From Paenibacillus sp. MAHUQ-63 (GTDB lineage Bacteria; Bacillota; Bacilli; Paenibacillales; NBRC-103111): 64,000 nt of DNA. The notes beneath the pieces were generated by a model, which ran no database searches, had not been told where the DNA came from, and saw nothing but the letters and a program-made list of their open reading frames with translations. The stretch lies in the NCBI RefSeq assembly GCF_028765165.1, contig NZ_JARADB010000010.1:50436-114435 (forward strand), read 5' to 3'. Both the position numbers and the translations under genes were made by a program. Shown here in pieces: positions 49,431-59,127 of the stretch; the first letter of the stretch is position 1, and each line of letters opens with the position of its first letter.

Positions 49431-51860
49431 ATGATGAATCACTTACATGGCTCCTACGATATGGTTTTAGTTGCTTTTTCCTACATGGTTGCGGTAGTTG
49501 CATCTTATACGGTTCTTGATCTTGTAAGGAGAATCATCAGTTCTAAGGGACGGCATCGGTGGTCGTGGCTTTTATTTGGAGCGATTGCGATGGGTCTTGG
49601 CGTTTGGTCGATGCATTTTGTCGGAATGCTTGCATTCTCCCTCAATGTTGAGATTACTTATAATGTAAGAACAATTTTCCTTTCTTTTGTTGTCGTTATT
49701 GCAGCTTCTTTCCTGGCATTATGGGTTGTAGGACGTAGCCGATTGACACTGCACCTACTATTGACGGGAGGCTTGCTGCTGGCCACTGGGATCGTGGCGA
49801 TGCACTATATTGGTATGGCAGCTATGGAGATTGGAATTACATATAAACCAGGCTATTTTATATTATCGATAGTCATTGCTGTCGTTGCCTCCATTACAGC
49901 GTTATGGTTGGCTTTTTACTTCCGCAAGGGGGATGGGCCTAGCAGATCGTGGAAAAAACTCGGAAGCGGCCTAATTATGGGAGTAGCTGTGGTAGGGATG
50001 CACTATACGGGCATGTATGCAGCTGAATTCCATATGGATGATGCCTTTACTGTTGCAAACGGCATGCTTTTGGACCAGAAACTATTAGCATATGTCATTG
50101 CGGGAGGAACGCTGTTTACGCTAGCTTTGTCTTTATTCGGCATTTTTATATCTAACCGCTTCTCTAGTAAAGACTCTGAGATTGAGGTGAATGAGAAATG
50201 GTTCAGATCCTTATTTGAGAATAATCATGATGGCATTATTTCTATTAATAGGGATTATCGCATACTTGCTTTCAACTCTGCTACAGAGGAACTTACAGGC
50301 GTAAAAGCCGATTGGTTTCGGAACAAGACGATTCACAAACTACTGCCATTTATTGTACAAGAAGAGCAGGAGCACACGATGGAGATGTTCCGAAAGTCCA
50401 GTGAGGGTGAAATGCAAAATTTCCAAACCGCAATCATCCGCCAAGACGGGCGAAGGATTGAACTTAGTATCGTGAATGCACCGGTTATTCTGGATGGTCA
50501 AGTTGTGGGAACCTACATCATTGCCAAGGATATTACCGAAGAAAAGAGGAGCAAAGAAAAAATTAAATACTTGGCGTATCATGATGAACTAACAGGTATG
50601 CCAAACAGGCGGATGTTCAATGAAAAAATTTCCAAGTTAATTGAAAATAAATACGAGAAGTTCGCGGTTATGGTACTGGATCTAGATCGTTTTAAATTAA
50701 TTAATGATTCTCTCGGACATACGTATGGCGACCTATTCCTGCGGGAAGTGTGCGAGAGAATTCTACAGTGCATGGATAAAACGAATGTGTTACTCGCACG
50801 TATGGGCGGAGATGAATTTACGTTATTGTGCGATAGCAGTTACGACAATCATGGAGTAACCAAATTGGCCGAGCGCATTATTCAAGCGATTGCTACTCCC
50901 TATCGCTTGAAGGATAATGAATTCTATGTCACAGCCAGTATAGGAATTGCTGTATACCCTGCGGACGGAACAGATGCAGTGCAGCTGCTTAAAAATGCAG
51001 ACACTGCCATGTACGAAGTGAAGAAAAACGGGAAGAATGGTTATCAGTTCTACACCAGCGATTTAAATGCACAGCTGCAAGAGAAGATTGTACTTGAAAC
51101 AGATTTGAGGAAAGCTATCGCTTGCAAACAGCTCTCACTTCATTATCAACCGCAAATTCGAGCTGTAGACGGTCAAATGATCGGAGTTGAGGCGCTGGTT
51201 CGTTGGCATCATCCGATCAAGGGGATGATTTCTCCAGGTATTTTCATTCCGATTGCGGAAGAAACCGGGATGATCTATGAGATTGGTACATGGGTGCTGC
51301 GAGAAGCCTGCAAGCAAATGAAGGAATGGCATCGAGCGGGCGGACCGTTGATACCGGTTTCGGTTAATTTATCGTCGCAACAATTTCACCAAACCAATTT
51401 GGCAGCGTATATCAAGGGGATTTTGGAGGAAGTAAATCTGGAGCCTCAGTATTTGGAGCTTGAGATTACGGAGAGCATGATGATGGATGCCTCAATTTCA
51501 AGAAGCATTTTGAACGAGTTGACTGCAATGGGGGTCCGTATTAGTCTTGATGACTTCGGAACAGGCTATAGCTCACTGAGTTATTTGAAGCTATTGCCCA
51601 TTCATAAACTGAAAATTGATCGGTCTTTCATCCGTGACATCGCGGTAAGCCAGAATGATAAAGCCATTGTGGCTACAATCATCGCAATGGCGCAAAATCT
51701 AAACTTGGATGTTATCGCCGAAGGCATCGAAACGAAAGAGCAGCTAGATATCCTAATGGATAATGAGTGCAATAAGATTCAAGGTTATTACTACAGCAAG
51801 CCGCTATCCGCTGGTAAGGTCGAGGAAGCTTTCTTTGCACCCTTGCGGAAGAAGAAGTGA
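49431..51860 (+). CDS. MHYT-PAS-GGDEF-EAL cyclic-di-GMP protein
   Basis: 809 residues. The N-terminal seven-helix MHYT domain contains the three motifs MHFVGM (about residue 61), MHYIGM (about 124) and MHYTGM (about 190), proposed to bind copper and sense oxygen, CO or NO. A PAS domain follows (about 265-370, WFRSLFENNHDGIISI), then GGDEF with an intact ARMGGDEFTLL (about residue 459), and EAL with GVEALVRWHHP (about 587), DDFGTGYSSLSYLK and KIDRSF. Both catalytic motifs look complete, so it could make and break cyclic-di-GMP. Position directly after a giant surface protein gene suggests a link to attachment or biofilm, although a terminator separates them. Confidence 0.93.
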   Translation: MMNHLHGSYDMVLVAFSYMVAVVASYTVLDLVRRIISSKGRHRWSWLLFGAIAMGLGVWSMHFVGMLAFSLNVEITYNVRTIFLSFVVVIAASFLALWVVGRSRLTLHLLLTGGLLLATGIVAMHYIGMAAMEIGITYKPGYFILSIVIAVVASITALWLAFYFRKGDGPSRSWKKLGSGLIMGVAVVGMHYTGMYAAEFHMDDAFTVANGMLLDQKLLAYVIAGGTLFTLALSLFGIFISNRFSSKDSEIEVNEKWFRSLFENNHDGIISINRDYRILAFNSATEELTGVKADWFRNKTIHKLLPFIVQEEQEHTMEMFRKSSEGEMQNFQTAIIRQDGRRIELSIVNAPVILDGQVVGTYIIAKDITEEKRSKEKIKYLAYHDELTGMPNRRMFNEKISKLIENKYEKFAVMVLDLDRFKLINDSLGHTYGDLFLREVCERILQCMDKTNVLLARMGGDEFTLLCDSSYDNHGVTKLAERIIQAIATPYRLKDNEFYVTASIGIAVYPADGTDAVQLLKNADTAMYEVKKNGKNGYQFYTSDLNAQLQEKIVLETDLRKAIACKQLSLHYQPQIRAVDGQMIGVEALVRWHHPIKGMISPGIFIPIAEETGMIYEIGTWVLREACKQMKEWHRAGGPLIPVSVNLSSQQFHQTNLAAYIKGILEEVNLEPQYLELEITESMMMDASISRSILNELTAMGVRISLDDFGTGYSSLSYLKLLPIHKLKIDRSFIRDIAVSQNDKAIVATIIAMAQNLNLDVIAEGIETKEQLDILMDNECNKIQGYYYSKPLSAGKVEEAFFAPLRKKK

Positions 51861-52006
51861 GTCATGAATAGGAATTATAAGGATAACTATGAATGAATAA
51901 GGGCTAGGCAGCATTACCGCGGTATGCATCTAGGATATTCTTGTTGACTATAACATTGACGATATGGTTTATACTTGCGGTATCAAAAGAAAAGTCGGTG
52001 AACGGA

Positions 52007-52558
52007 ATGACAAAACAACAGCTTGTCGTGTTAGGTATATCCGGAAGTCTTCGCAAGGAATCGACCAATTCTCGCCTGCTCTCAGCTATGGAGAAAATGA
52101 TGCCCCCAGGTGTAGTTTATCGTGTTTACGATGAGCTGGGGAATTTGCCACATTTCAACCCTGACTTCGACGTTGAAGGATCCGGACCGCATAAGGCGGT
52201 GGCCGAATGGCGGGAACAACTGCGATCAGCGGATGCAATCGTCATCTGTACGCCGGAATATGCGCGTGGAGTGCCAGGCTCGCTCAAGAACGCACTGGAT
52301 TGGATTGTATCCTCTGGCGAGTTCATGAATAAGCCGACCGCGGTTATCAGTGCATCACCGCATCCGGAGGGTGGCGCTACGGCGCTGGCATCTTTGATAC
52401 TGACTCTTAAGATGATGAGCGCGATGATTCCGGAGGAAGCAACGCTTGCCGTTCCATTTGCCAGTAAGAAGCTAGGTTCTGATGGGGATGTTATAGATGT
52501 TGGAACCGCGTCTTCGCTGCGCGGCCTTATTCGTGGGCTGTTGCAGTCTTTGGATTAA
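52007..52558 (+). CDS. NADPH-dependent FMN reductase
   Basis: 183 residues from the ATG at 52007; the ribosome site is weak (AACGGA) and the frame extends back to 51941 through hydrophobic codons. The flavodoxin-like fold is clear: VLGISGSLRKESTNSRLLSA for the FMN phosphate loop, then VICTPEYARGVPGSLKNALD with the P-E-Y flavin loop and SASPHPEGGATALASLIL. These enzymes reduce FMN, quinones or azo dyes. The similar relic at 9025 keeps only the C-terminal part of such a protein. Confidence 0.9.
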   Translation: MTKQQLVVLGISGSLRKESTNSRLLSAMEKMMPPGVVYRVYDELGNLPHFNPDFDVEGSGPHKAVAEWREQLRSADAIVICTPEYARGVPGSLKNALDWIVSSGEFMNKPTAVISASPHPEGGATALASLILTLKMMSAMIPEEATLAVPFASKKLGSDGDVIDVGTASSLRGLIRGLLQSLD

Positions 52559-52703
52559 GAATCTGCGCAGCCACGGGATTGGGAAAGCCCTGCATATAGC
52601 TTTGTGGCGCAGCATGAGCACACCATTATTATTACAAAGAATCAGCGAGAGGAAGAATGCGGAATCATCTTGTTACAATTGAATAACGGAGAGGCGACAT
52701 ACA

Positions 52704-53459
52704 ATGAAATATTTTACGAAAGAATGGTATGAGTTGTGTCAAAAAACAAGTTTCCATCTAGGCTTAGAGGAAGAAAAGCACGCTGAAACATTTTCAGAAC
52801 CGTATTTTCAACAACTTTATAACACAGAGTTAAATAGTTGGCTTCATTTACAAGAAGAAATTTCTTCTATAATAGAAAACGACGAAGCAGCATTTATAAA
52901 TAATAATCATGGATATGAGCCCTTTAATAGAGCTAAGAGTATCGAACAATTTCATGAAAGTTTCAACTATAATCAAGAGCATTTACAAAGGAATTTACCA
53001 GCAGCAATATTGAAACAAATCGCTGATATAAGGGTTTTTACTTTAAATAAAGCAACCCGAGCAGTAATAAATGCGGTAACTACATATTGTGAGGATAACG
53101 AAAGGTCGGTAAAGGCGACAATTGAAGATTATAGAAGATATATGCGGGAAGTCTCCAATACAATGGATAAAGAAATTATTAACAAATTCAGATTCCATGA
53201 TTGTACGATTACAAACACCGTACAGGAAGACAAGTCCTTCGTAATACGCCTTGATAACTCAGGTGGTTTTACCAATATCAATCAAGTCACTTTCAAAAAT
53301 TTTAATATAATAAAGCAAGAAGGGTCATTGGAAGATTCATGGTGGCTGTATGAGGAAGTATATAAAGTCAATAACCGATATGAGTTTCATGTCCTATTAC
53401 AAAACAACAAGATGGGTTTAGTTAACTTTATTATTTCAGCTGATCAAGTTTCGTTCTGA
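52704..53459 (+). CDS. DUF4085-family protein
   Basis: 251 residues; CGGAGAGGCGA precedes the ATG. The MKYFTKEWYELCQKTSFHLG opening and the RFHDCTITNTVQEDKSFVI segment match the DUF4085 family of Firmicutes, which has no known function. The C-terminal part looks like a beta-rich domain (FVIRLDNSGGFTNINQVTFK, YEFHVLLQNNKMGLVNFIIS). The gene is clearly more AT-rich than its neighbours at 52.0 and 53.9 kb, which may mark recent acquisition. Confidence 0.7.
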   Translation: MKYFTKEWYELCQKTSFHLGLEEEKHAETFSEPYFQQLYNTELNSWLHLQEEISSIIENDEAAFINNNHGYEPFNRAKSIEQFHESFNYNQEHLQRNLPAAILKQIADIRVFTLNKATRAVINAVTTYCEDNERSVKATIEDYRRYMREVSNTMDKEIINKFRFHDCTITNTVQEDKSFVIRLDNSGGFTNINQVTFKNFNIIKQEGSLEDSWWLYEEVYKVNNRYEFHVLLQNNKMGLVNFIISADQVSF

Positions 53460-53546
53460 GTTTGGAATCGAAAAGATTGGATAGCATTCCTTGGTTGGTT
53501 ACAAACTACTTGGGATTGCAACTTCATTAACGGCAGGTGAGCAGAA

Positions 53547-53729
53547 TTGACGGAGCACAAAAGAAAAGGGCGTGTGGAGTTCAGGCAACCTCCTGTAAAG
53601 CTGGTGGCTGATATAGCCGGGGATGCGGAAATGCGTGAGAATCTTGAGGACATGCAAATGAACGACGGTTACCAGGGATCATGCGGAATAGCCGGAAGCG
53701 TTCACAGTGATCGTGATCAGGACAGTTGA
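53547..53729 (+). CDS. Small polar protein, 60 residues
   Basis: A TTG at 53547 follows CAGGTGA with a six-base gap, and a T-tract terminator lies after the stop. The sequence is MTEHKRKGRVEFRQPPVKLV, ADIAGDAEMRENLEDM, then an acidic tail. There is no hydrophobic core, and no family is recognised. The dedicated terminator is the main support; without it I would rate this lower. Confidence 0.5.
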   Translation: MTEHKRKGRVEFRQPPVKLVADIAGDAEMRENLEDMQMNDGYQGSCGIAGSVHSDRDQDS

Positions 53730-53756
53730 TTAAGTGGAAATAAGTGCTTGCTTTAC

Positions 53757-53788
53757 GACCCTCGGCCTGCTGCTGCGGGTCTTTTTTT
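53757..53788 (+). terminator. Rho-independent terminator
   Basis: GACCC and GGGTC close a 15-base loop containing GGCC/GCTG pairs, followed by TTTTTTT. Confidence 0.7.
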
Positions 53789-53886
53789 GCCATTGTTAAG
53801 TAGTACAATTAGCGATTGGCTATATGGTAAGATTGAGAAAAGAAACAAGCTTCTCAGAAAATATGATTGCACTGGAGTGCTGACAA

Positions 53887-54639
53887 ATGAATTCTCCTAA
53901 CTCCTACTTAAGGCAAATTCAGCTTAATAGAAAGGGGATCCCATCTTACAATTCCTACCCATTCAATCTAGGGGCGATTAAGAACCTCAACCAGCTTGAT
54001 TTCCACCCCAAAGTAACCTATATCGTTGGCGAAAATGGCATGGGTAAATCGACCTTAATGGAGTCGATTGCTGTAGCGTGGGGGTTTAACCCTGAGGGCG
54101 GTACCATCAATTTTTCCTTTTCGACGCGATCTACACATTCTAACCTATATGAATATATCCATTTGATCAAAGGTCCTCGTCGGCCCAAAGATGGTTTCTT
54201 TTTTAGAGCCGAAAGTTATTATAATCTTGCTACAAATATGGATGAACTCGATAGTCAATTTTCATTTGGACCTCCGATTAAAGAAGCATATGGCGGGAAG
54301 TCTTTGCATGAGCAGTCACACGGCGAGTCGTTTTTCTCTACGTTTGTTCACCGTTTTGGAGGTAAGGGATTATATATCTTGGATGAACCGGAAGCCGCAT
54401 TATCTCCTCTGCGCCAAATGGCGATGCTTGCTCGCATACATGAATTAGTTCAACAAAATTCCCAGTTTATTATTTCAACGCATTCCCCGATTCTTATGGC
54501 ATATCCGGATTCGATTCTATACAATCTGAAGCCAGATGGTATAGAAAGCCTTTCTTTGGAGGAAACAGAGCATTACGTGATCATGAAAGAATTTGTAAAT
54601 AATAAGGAAAAGATGCTTAACCAGTTGTTTGAGGTCTAA
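53887..54639 (+). CDS. ABC-type/AAA ATPase, single-domain (COG3910-like)
   Basis: 250 residues; the only upstream purine run near the ATG is weak. Walker A is VGENGMGKSTLMES (about residue 52), the ABC signature is SHGESFFSTF, Walker B is GLYILDEPEAALS, and the His switch is STHSPILM. There are no transmembrane partners and no exporter genes nearby, so it is a stand-alone OLD/SMC-like ATPase. Its relatives are found beside varied genes and their role is unknown. It converges with the EamA gene, which ends nine bases away on the other strand. Confidence 0.85.
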   Translation: MNSPNSYLRQIQLNRKGIPSYNSYPFNLGAIKNLNQLDFHPKVTYIVGENGMGKSTLMESIAVAWGFNPEGGTINFSFSTRSTHSNLYEYIHLIKGPRRPKDGFFFRAESYYNLATNMDELDSQFSFGPPIKEAYGGKSLHEQSHGESFFSTFVHRFGGKGLYILDEPEAALSPLRQMAMLARIHELVQQNSQFIISTHSPILMAYPDSILYNLKPDGIESLSLEETEHYVIMKEFVNNKEKMLNQLFEV

Positions 54640-54647
54640 AAGGGAAA

Positions 54648-55517
54648 CTATTTCGATGAAAAACGTTTGGCAAACGCCACGCACAATACGACCCCAATGT
54701 TGACAATGAAAATCGGCCAACCGACGGACTCATGCAGAACGACGGCTGAGAGTAACAAACCAAAGAATGGTTGTAGGAGTTGCAACTGCCCGACTGCTGC
54801 AATGCCTCCCTGAGCAAGACCCCGATACCAGAACACGAAACCGATAAGCATACTGAATAGAGAAACATAAGCAAGGCTCAGAACTGCCGCGACACTTATA
54901 TTAGACCAAGATTGAGGCATGTAATAAAACGAGAGCAATAGCATGACGGGAAGCGAGAATAGGAGCGCCCAACAGATAACTTGCCAACCGCCTAACCTCC
55001 GTGAGAGTCGTGCTCCTTCCGCATAACCGTAACCACAGGCAAGAATTGAAGCCAGCATGAGTCCATCCCCTATGGGTGAGGAGGTAGCCACGTTCGCTAA
55101 AGCGAACCCCGCTACAAGGCAACTTCCTAGAGCTGATAACACCCAAAAAATCGGCTGCGGACGTTCGCCGCCACGCAGTACACCAAAAATCGCAGTCGAG
55201 AGCGGCAGAAGCCCAACGTAAATGATCGCATGCGCGGTTGTAACATATTGAAGCGCTAAGGCTGTCAGCAGAGGGAACCCCACTACCACACCAAGTGCTA
55301 CGAACAACAGCGGAAGAATGTCGCTTCGGAATGGGCGTTGTTGCTGCCCGAAGATGAGGATTAGCACGCCAGCCAGCACCCCGGCTATAGCGGCACGACA
55401 TACCGTGAGGAACAGCGGGTCAAAATCCATGACAGCCAAACGTGTTGCCGGCAGAGAACCACTGAAGATCAGCACACCTAAGAATCCGTTGATCCAGCCG
55501 TTCGTCGATTTGTTCAT
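54648..55517 (-). CDS. EamA-family (DMT) transporter
   Basis: 289 residues from the ATG at 55517 with GGGGTGA upstream. Ten hydrophobic helices in two EamA repeats are visible, for example LTVCRAAIAGVLAGVLILIF, YVTTAHAIIYVGLLPLSTAI and LLQPFFGLLLSAVVLHESVG. Helix 4/9 ends carry the Pro and Glu pattern usual for RhaT/YdcZ-type exporters. The gene is divergent from a MocR regulator, a pairing often used for export of amino acids, pyridoxal-related or drug-like compounds. No substrate can be read from sequence. Confidence 0.88.
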   Translation of the reverse strand: MNKSTNGWINGFLGVLIFSGSLPATRLAVMDFDPLFLTVCRAAIAGVLAGVLILIFGQQQRPFRSDILPLLFVALGVVVGFPLLTALALQYVTTAHAIIYVGLLPLSTAIFGVLRGGERPQPIFWVLSALGSCLVAGFALANVATSSPIGDGLMLASILACGYGYAEGARLSRRLGGWQVICWALLFSLPVMLLLSFYYMPQSWSNISVAAVLSLAYVSLFSMLIGFVFWYRGLAQGGIAAVGQLQLLQPFFGLLLSAVVLHESVGWPIFIVNIGVVLCVAFAKRFSSK

Positions 55518-55529
55518 TATCGTCACCCC

Positions 55530-55587
55530 AGATATACTTTTGTATGATAATCTGCATTATAATGGGTACAAAAACATGTGTATATCT
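55530..55587. promoter_or_regulatory. Palindromic elements in the EamA/MocR divergent promoter
   Basis: AGATATAC (55530-55537) and GTATATCT (55580-55587) are perfect complements 42 bases apart, and TATAAT stands at 55558-55563 between them. A third element, ATCTGTAT GG ATACAGAT at 55599-55616, is a perfect 18-base palindrome close to the MocR start. Multiple ATAC/GTAT boxes are typical of PdxR/MocR sites. Confidence 0.6.
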
Positions 55588-55630
55588 AGAAAAGGTTCAT
55601 CTGTATGGATACAGATCAAAGGGTGAGGAT

Positions 55631-57004
55631 ATGACTTATAAAAAAGAATTGATTCTGCAAAGTATCCGCTCCGACATCGTCAAAGGTCTTATGGCACCTG
55701 GCCAGAGATTGCCGTCTATCCGCATGCAGAGCCGGAAATTTGATTGCAGCATGAACACAATAATTAGCGTGTATCAGGAACTCGAGAAGGAGTATCTGAT
55801 TTATTCGCGCCCGAAGAGCGGTTACTTTGTTGTAGCCCAGGAAGCGCTGCTGCCTTTGATACAAACAAAGCGGATCGATTTTGCATCGGCGGCACCGGAT
55901 CCCTCATCCATAGCACAAAAGGATTTTCGACAATGTATGAACAAAGCCATGGAATTATTTGAGGCCTCCATATTCACTTATCCCGATCCGCAAGGCTTAC
56001 TCTCTCTTCGTCAGGAAATTGTGAAGCTGTTCCACCAGCAGCAAGTCTTTTCTTCGGAGCAGCAGGTCTTTATATTCTCAGGCGCTCAGCAAGCTCTGCA
56101 TCTTTTGGCCGGAATGCCTTTTCCGAACGGGAAGACGAACATTTTGGTTGAGCAGCCGACCTATTGGGGGATGCTGGCTTCCTTAAAGGCGCAGCAACAG
56201 ACCGTAATTGGCATCGAAAGAACGCCAGACGGCATTGACTGGTTAACTTTAGAGCGTCATTTTCAAAGCAATCTAATCAAGTTTTTTTATACCATTCCAA
56301 GGTTTCATAATCCTTTAGGGACTTCCTACACACAAGAAGAGAAGCAGAGGCTGGCAGAGCTTGCTCAGGCTTACGACGTCTACATTGTTGAGGACGACTA
56401 CCTTGCAGATTTAGAAACAAACTCCAAAGCAGATCCCATTCGAGCTTATAATGGCTCCAGTCATGTCATCTATCTGCGAAGTTTTTCTAAAGTGATGCTG
56501 CCCGGATTAAGACTTGCTGCTGCGGCGGTACCGAACTCATTAATCCCAATCCTTCAGTTGTACAAACATACGGCGGATTTGAGTACTTCCGTTCTTTCTC
56601 AAGGGGTGCTGGAGATTTATATACAGTCCGGCATGTATGACCATCATGCTAAGCAAATGAGATCTTTATATAATCAGCGGATCAATAAATTGAAAGACAT
56701 AGCCAGGAGATTGCTGCCCGAAGATTCCTTATATTCTATTGAGTCTAGCGGAGGACTCTTTTCTGCCTTACGCCTTTCAGACGTTAATAAAGAGGAATTG
56801 ATTCAACAGTTGAACCATCGCGGTGTTGACGTTCTAGCGGCCGATCCGCAGTTCCTTACAACTTTCCCGAAAATGAACCTGTTACGCATGAGCATCATAC
56901 GGACAGATGAACGTGACATTGAAGAGGGCATTCGCATCATTGCAGAAGAAATGGAACGCTCGGAACGTACGAGGGTTTCCGTTAAGCCGTTTTCATGGCT
57001 TTAA
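55631..57004 (+). CDS. MocR/PdxR-type regulator (GntR HTH fused to aminotransferase-like domain)
   Basis: 457 residues from the ATG at 55631 with GGGTGAGG directly before it; the frame runs back to 55544 without a site. The GntR HTH covers residues 1-75 (LPSIRMQSRKFDCSMNTIIS, YQELEKEYLIYSRPKSGYFV). The class-I aminotransferase fold follows with PRFHNPLGTSYT, VEDDYLADL and YLRSFSKVMLPGLRLA, the last supplying the PLP Lys (about residue 286). Such regulators sense PLP or its amino-acid adducts and activate a divergent transporter, here the EamA gene. Confidence 0.93.
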   Translation: MTYKKELILQSIRSDIVKGLMAPGQRLPSIRMQSRKFDCSMNTIISVYQELEKEYLIYSRPKSGYFVVAQEALLPLIQTKRIDFASAAPDPSSIAQKDFRQCMNKAMELFEASIFTYPDPQGLLSLRQEIVKLFHQQQVFSSEQQVFIFSGAQQALHLLAGMPFPNGKTNILVEQPTYWGMLASLKAQQQTVIGIERTPDGIDWLTLERHFQSNLIKFFYTIPRFHNPLGTSYTQEEKQRLAELAQAYDVYIVEDDYLADLETNSKADPIRAYNGSSHVIYLRSFSKVMLPGLRLAAAAVPNSLIPILQLYKHTADLSTSVLSQGVLEIYIQSGMYDHHAKQMRSLYNQRINKLKDIARRLLPEDSLYSIESSGGLFSALRLSDVNKEELIQQLNHRGVDVLAADPQFLTTFPKMNLLRMSIIRTDERDIEEGIRIIAEEMERSERTRVSVKPFSWL

Positions 57005-57012
57005 ATAAAGAG

Positions 57013-57055
57013 AGAAGCCTCCGCCTTCACGATTGCCGTGAAAGCGGAGGCTTCT
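57013..57055. terminator. Bidirectional terminator between convergent genes
   Basis: AGAAGCCTCCGC and GCGGAGGCTTCT pair, with inner TTCAC/GTGAA. T-rich ends are present on both strands, serving the MocR gene and the minus-strand secreted protein gene. Confidence 0.85.
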
Positions 57056-57059
57056 TGAG

Positions 57060-58955
57060 TTAGTTATTAGTCGAACTTGCAAGCTTGACGTCAATTGCGT
57101 TGACGAAGATGGTGGAGCCTCCACCCTGAACATTATTAAAATCAAACTCGACAGATGGAGCAAATTGGTTGGTACCTGTGACTTTTACCAGCATTGGCAT
57201 GGGCTCGTGACCTTCCGGCATCCATCTGGCCGACATTTTGTAGCGGCCGAGCGGGATTTGATCCAGTCCGTGCCCGCCTGTTTCGAGTGCTGCAGCGTGT
57301 CTCGTTATCGTTTGGCCGGCGCTTCCGTCAAACAACGGTCCGACAGGCGTAAGCGTAACTTCCAGGTCGGCCGAATCGAATTGCGGCAAGTTGTCGGGAA
57401 ACGACCAGAAATCGGGATGGATTTCAAACTTTCCTACTAGATTCGTTAAGGTGAAATTGCGGATGGCCCCTGTGCTTCCGGCGAACGGTTTATCGCCGTC
57501 GGCTGCTAACCATAAATCGAGCTGTTTGCCATGGTATTCGAGGGAGAATCTCGTACTCATGCGCCAAGTAGCGGGAACGTGAGCCAAGTCAAGCCGGTAG
57601 AATCCGTTCTCGTCGGTTATCGCTTGCATATTGCTGTCGTACAGCAATAAGTTATCTGCATTTATGATAACATCCGGTATCGGGTTACCCTGCCCGTTAA
57701 GCAAGTAGCCCTTCACGACGTACGGTTCAACATCCCCTGCGGACGGTACGGGTACAGGTGTGGGCGTTGGTGCTGGTTCCGGCGTAGGAACCGGTGTTGG
57801 CGCAGGAGTCGGCACAGGAGTCGGTGCCGGACTCGTTCCGGGATCCGGGATATCTCCGGCGCCATCGATCTTAATATTCCAAACATTGCCGCTGCTGGAG
57901 AAGTCGACTTGATAGCCGCTGTTCTCTGACACGAAGCGCAAAGGCACCATAGTACTTCCGTCAATGATTTGGGCAGGGACGTCAAGGGCGACGTTGCTGC
58001 CGTTGACGCTCGCATTCTTGCTATCGATCGTCAATTCGATGGAGAGACCGTTCTTCGTACCGATCGCTTTCCGAACGTCTCCATGTTCCACCCATTGCAC
58101 AGTAAAACCGAGGGTTTCAAACAGTTTGCGGAACGGAACTAGGGTGCGGCCGTCTTTGACGATAGGCTGCGCGTTCTCAAAATGCAGCTCGGTTCCTTTG
58201 AAAAACACATGGATCGCAATATCCTTCGAGCCATCCTCCGGAGCAGGGACGGGAGCCGGAACCGGAGCCGGGGTCGGTGAAGGCGTCGGATTCGGCGAAG
58301 GTACAGGTGCAGGTACAGGCACAGGCACAGGTGTCGGACTTGGAGCCGGTGATGATGTTGGAGCAGATCCATCCGATTTCATCGGTTTCATGTATTTGAT
58401 TGGTTTGGATACGACCGTGCCCTGCGGCGTCTCGATCTCCAGCACATAATACTGCGTTTCTTTGATCGTGCCGTTGTTGCTGGCATACAAGTCGAGCGTA
58501 AGCTGACCTTCGAACTCGCCGACCGGTTCTTTCACATCTTTGCGAAAGCCTGGGTTGACGATTTCACTTTCATGAGTAGTGCCGCTTGCTGTCGTTACGA
58601 CTTTGTCCTGCACGATGCCGAGCAGCCAGCCGGTGGTGGCGCGGTTCGTCCTCCAGACTCCTTGCTGATTATCTTTGCCGTAATCGTCGGTGGAACGCAG
58701 GACGACCGCATTGATGACCGTCTTTTGCGCCAGGTTCAGAAGCAGCTTGAAGTGGCCGTCCTTGTTACCCTCCGGCGTGAAGTCCGCCGCGCCGACAACG
58801 TCGGACGCCGTATCGAGCAGACTGAATTCCTTGATCTGGACGCCGGCAGGCGAGGTTTCGCCGAACGCGGCGGCGTAGCTGCCGAACGGCAAGCAGCCGG
58901 CGAGCAGAAGTCCGATAACGGATTTCCGGATTACGTTTTTGCTTGAAAAAGACAT
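57060..58955 (-). CDS. Secreted protein with copper-amine-oxidase N-like domain and Pro-rich linkers
   Basis: 631 residues; AAGGAGAGA stands before the ATG at 58955. A signal peptide (MSFSSKNVIRKSVIGLLLAG, cleavage near SYAAA) is followed by an N-terminal beta-rich domain (DTASDVVGAADFTPEGNKDG), a Pro-Thr linker, and the Cu_amine_oxidN1-type domain at about 255-365 (IVKDGRTLVPFRKLFETLGF, GSTMVPLRFVSENSGYQVDF). A second Pro-rich linker leads to a carboxypeptidase-regulatory-like beta domain (GYLLNGQGNPIPDVIINADN). There are no SLH repeats, so it is probably released or bound by another mechanism. Upstream are CGGGAA motifs shared with the two-component unit. Confidence 0.85.
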   Translation of the reverse strand: MSFSSKNVIRKSVIGLLLAGCLPFGSYAAAFGETSPAGVQIKEFSLLDTASDVVGAADFTPEGNKDGHFKLLLNLAQKTVINAVVLRSTDDYGKDNQQGVWRTNRATTGWLLGIVQDKVVTTASGTTHESEIVNPGFRKDVKEPVGEFEGQLTLDLYASNNGTIKETQYYVLEIETPQGTVVSKPIKYMKPMKSDGSAPTSSPAPSPTPVPVPVPAPVPSPNPTPSPTPAPVPAPVPAPEDGSKDIAIHVFFKGTELHFENAQPIVKDGRTLVPFRKLFETLGFTVQWVEHGDVRKAIGTKNGLSIELTIDSKNASVNGSNVALDVPAQIIDGSTMVPLRFVSENSGYQVDFSSSGNVWNIKIDGAGDIPDPGTSPAPTPVPTPAPTPVPTPEPAPTPTPVPVPSAGDVEPYVVKGYLLNGQGNPIPDVIINADNLLLYDSNMQAITDENGFYRLDLAHVPATWRMSTRFSLEYHGKQLDLWLAADGDKPFAGSTGAIRNFTLTNLVGKFEIHPDFWSFPDNLPQFDSADLEVTLTPVGPLFDGSAGQTITRHAAALETGGHGLDQIPLGRYKMSARWMPEGHEPMPMLVKVTGTNQFAPSVEFDFNNVQGGGSTIFVNAIDVKLASSTNN

Positions 58956-59127
58956 GATTGATCTCTCCTTTGAATTGGTTATCGTCTATGAAGTGCTGCA
59001 TTCGATTGAACATCTGTTAATTCGTCCCCTGAAATGATCATAACAAACAGGAATTCCTTGCCACGAGAGTCATCCCTACCTAAGAAACCGGGAAGTTTAT
59101 CGGGAAATTCGGGAAGGTCGACTTCGT

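Noticed and set aside
57730..58370. Repetitive GGTGTTGG/GGAGCCGG-type DNA that resembles a repeat or CRISPR-like array
   Set aside because: The repeats encode Pro-Thr-Pro-Val linkers of the secreted protein in frame; there are no regular spacers.
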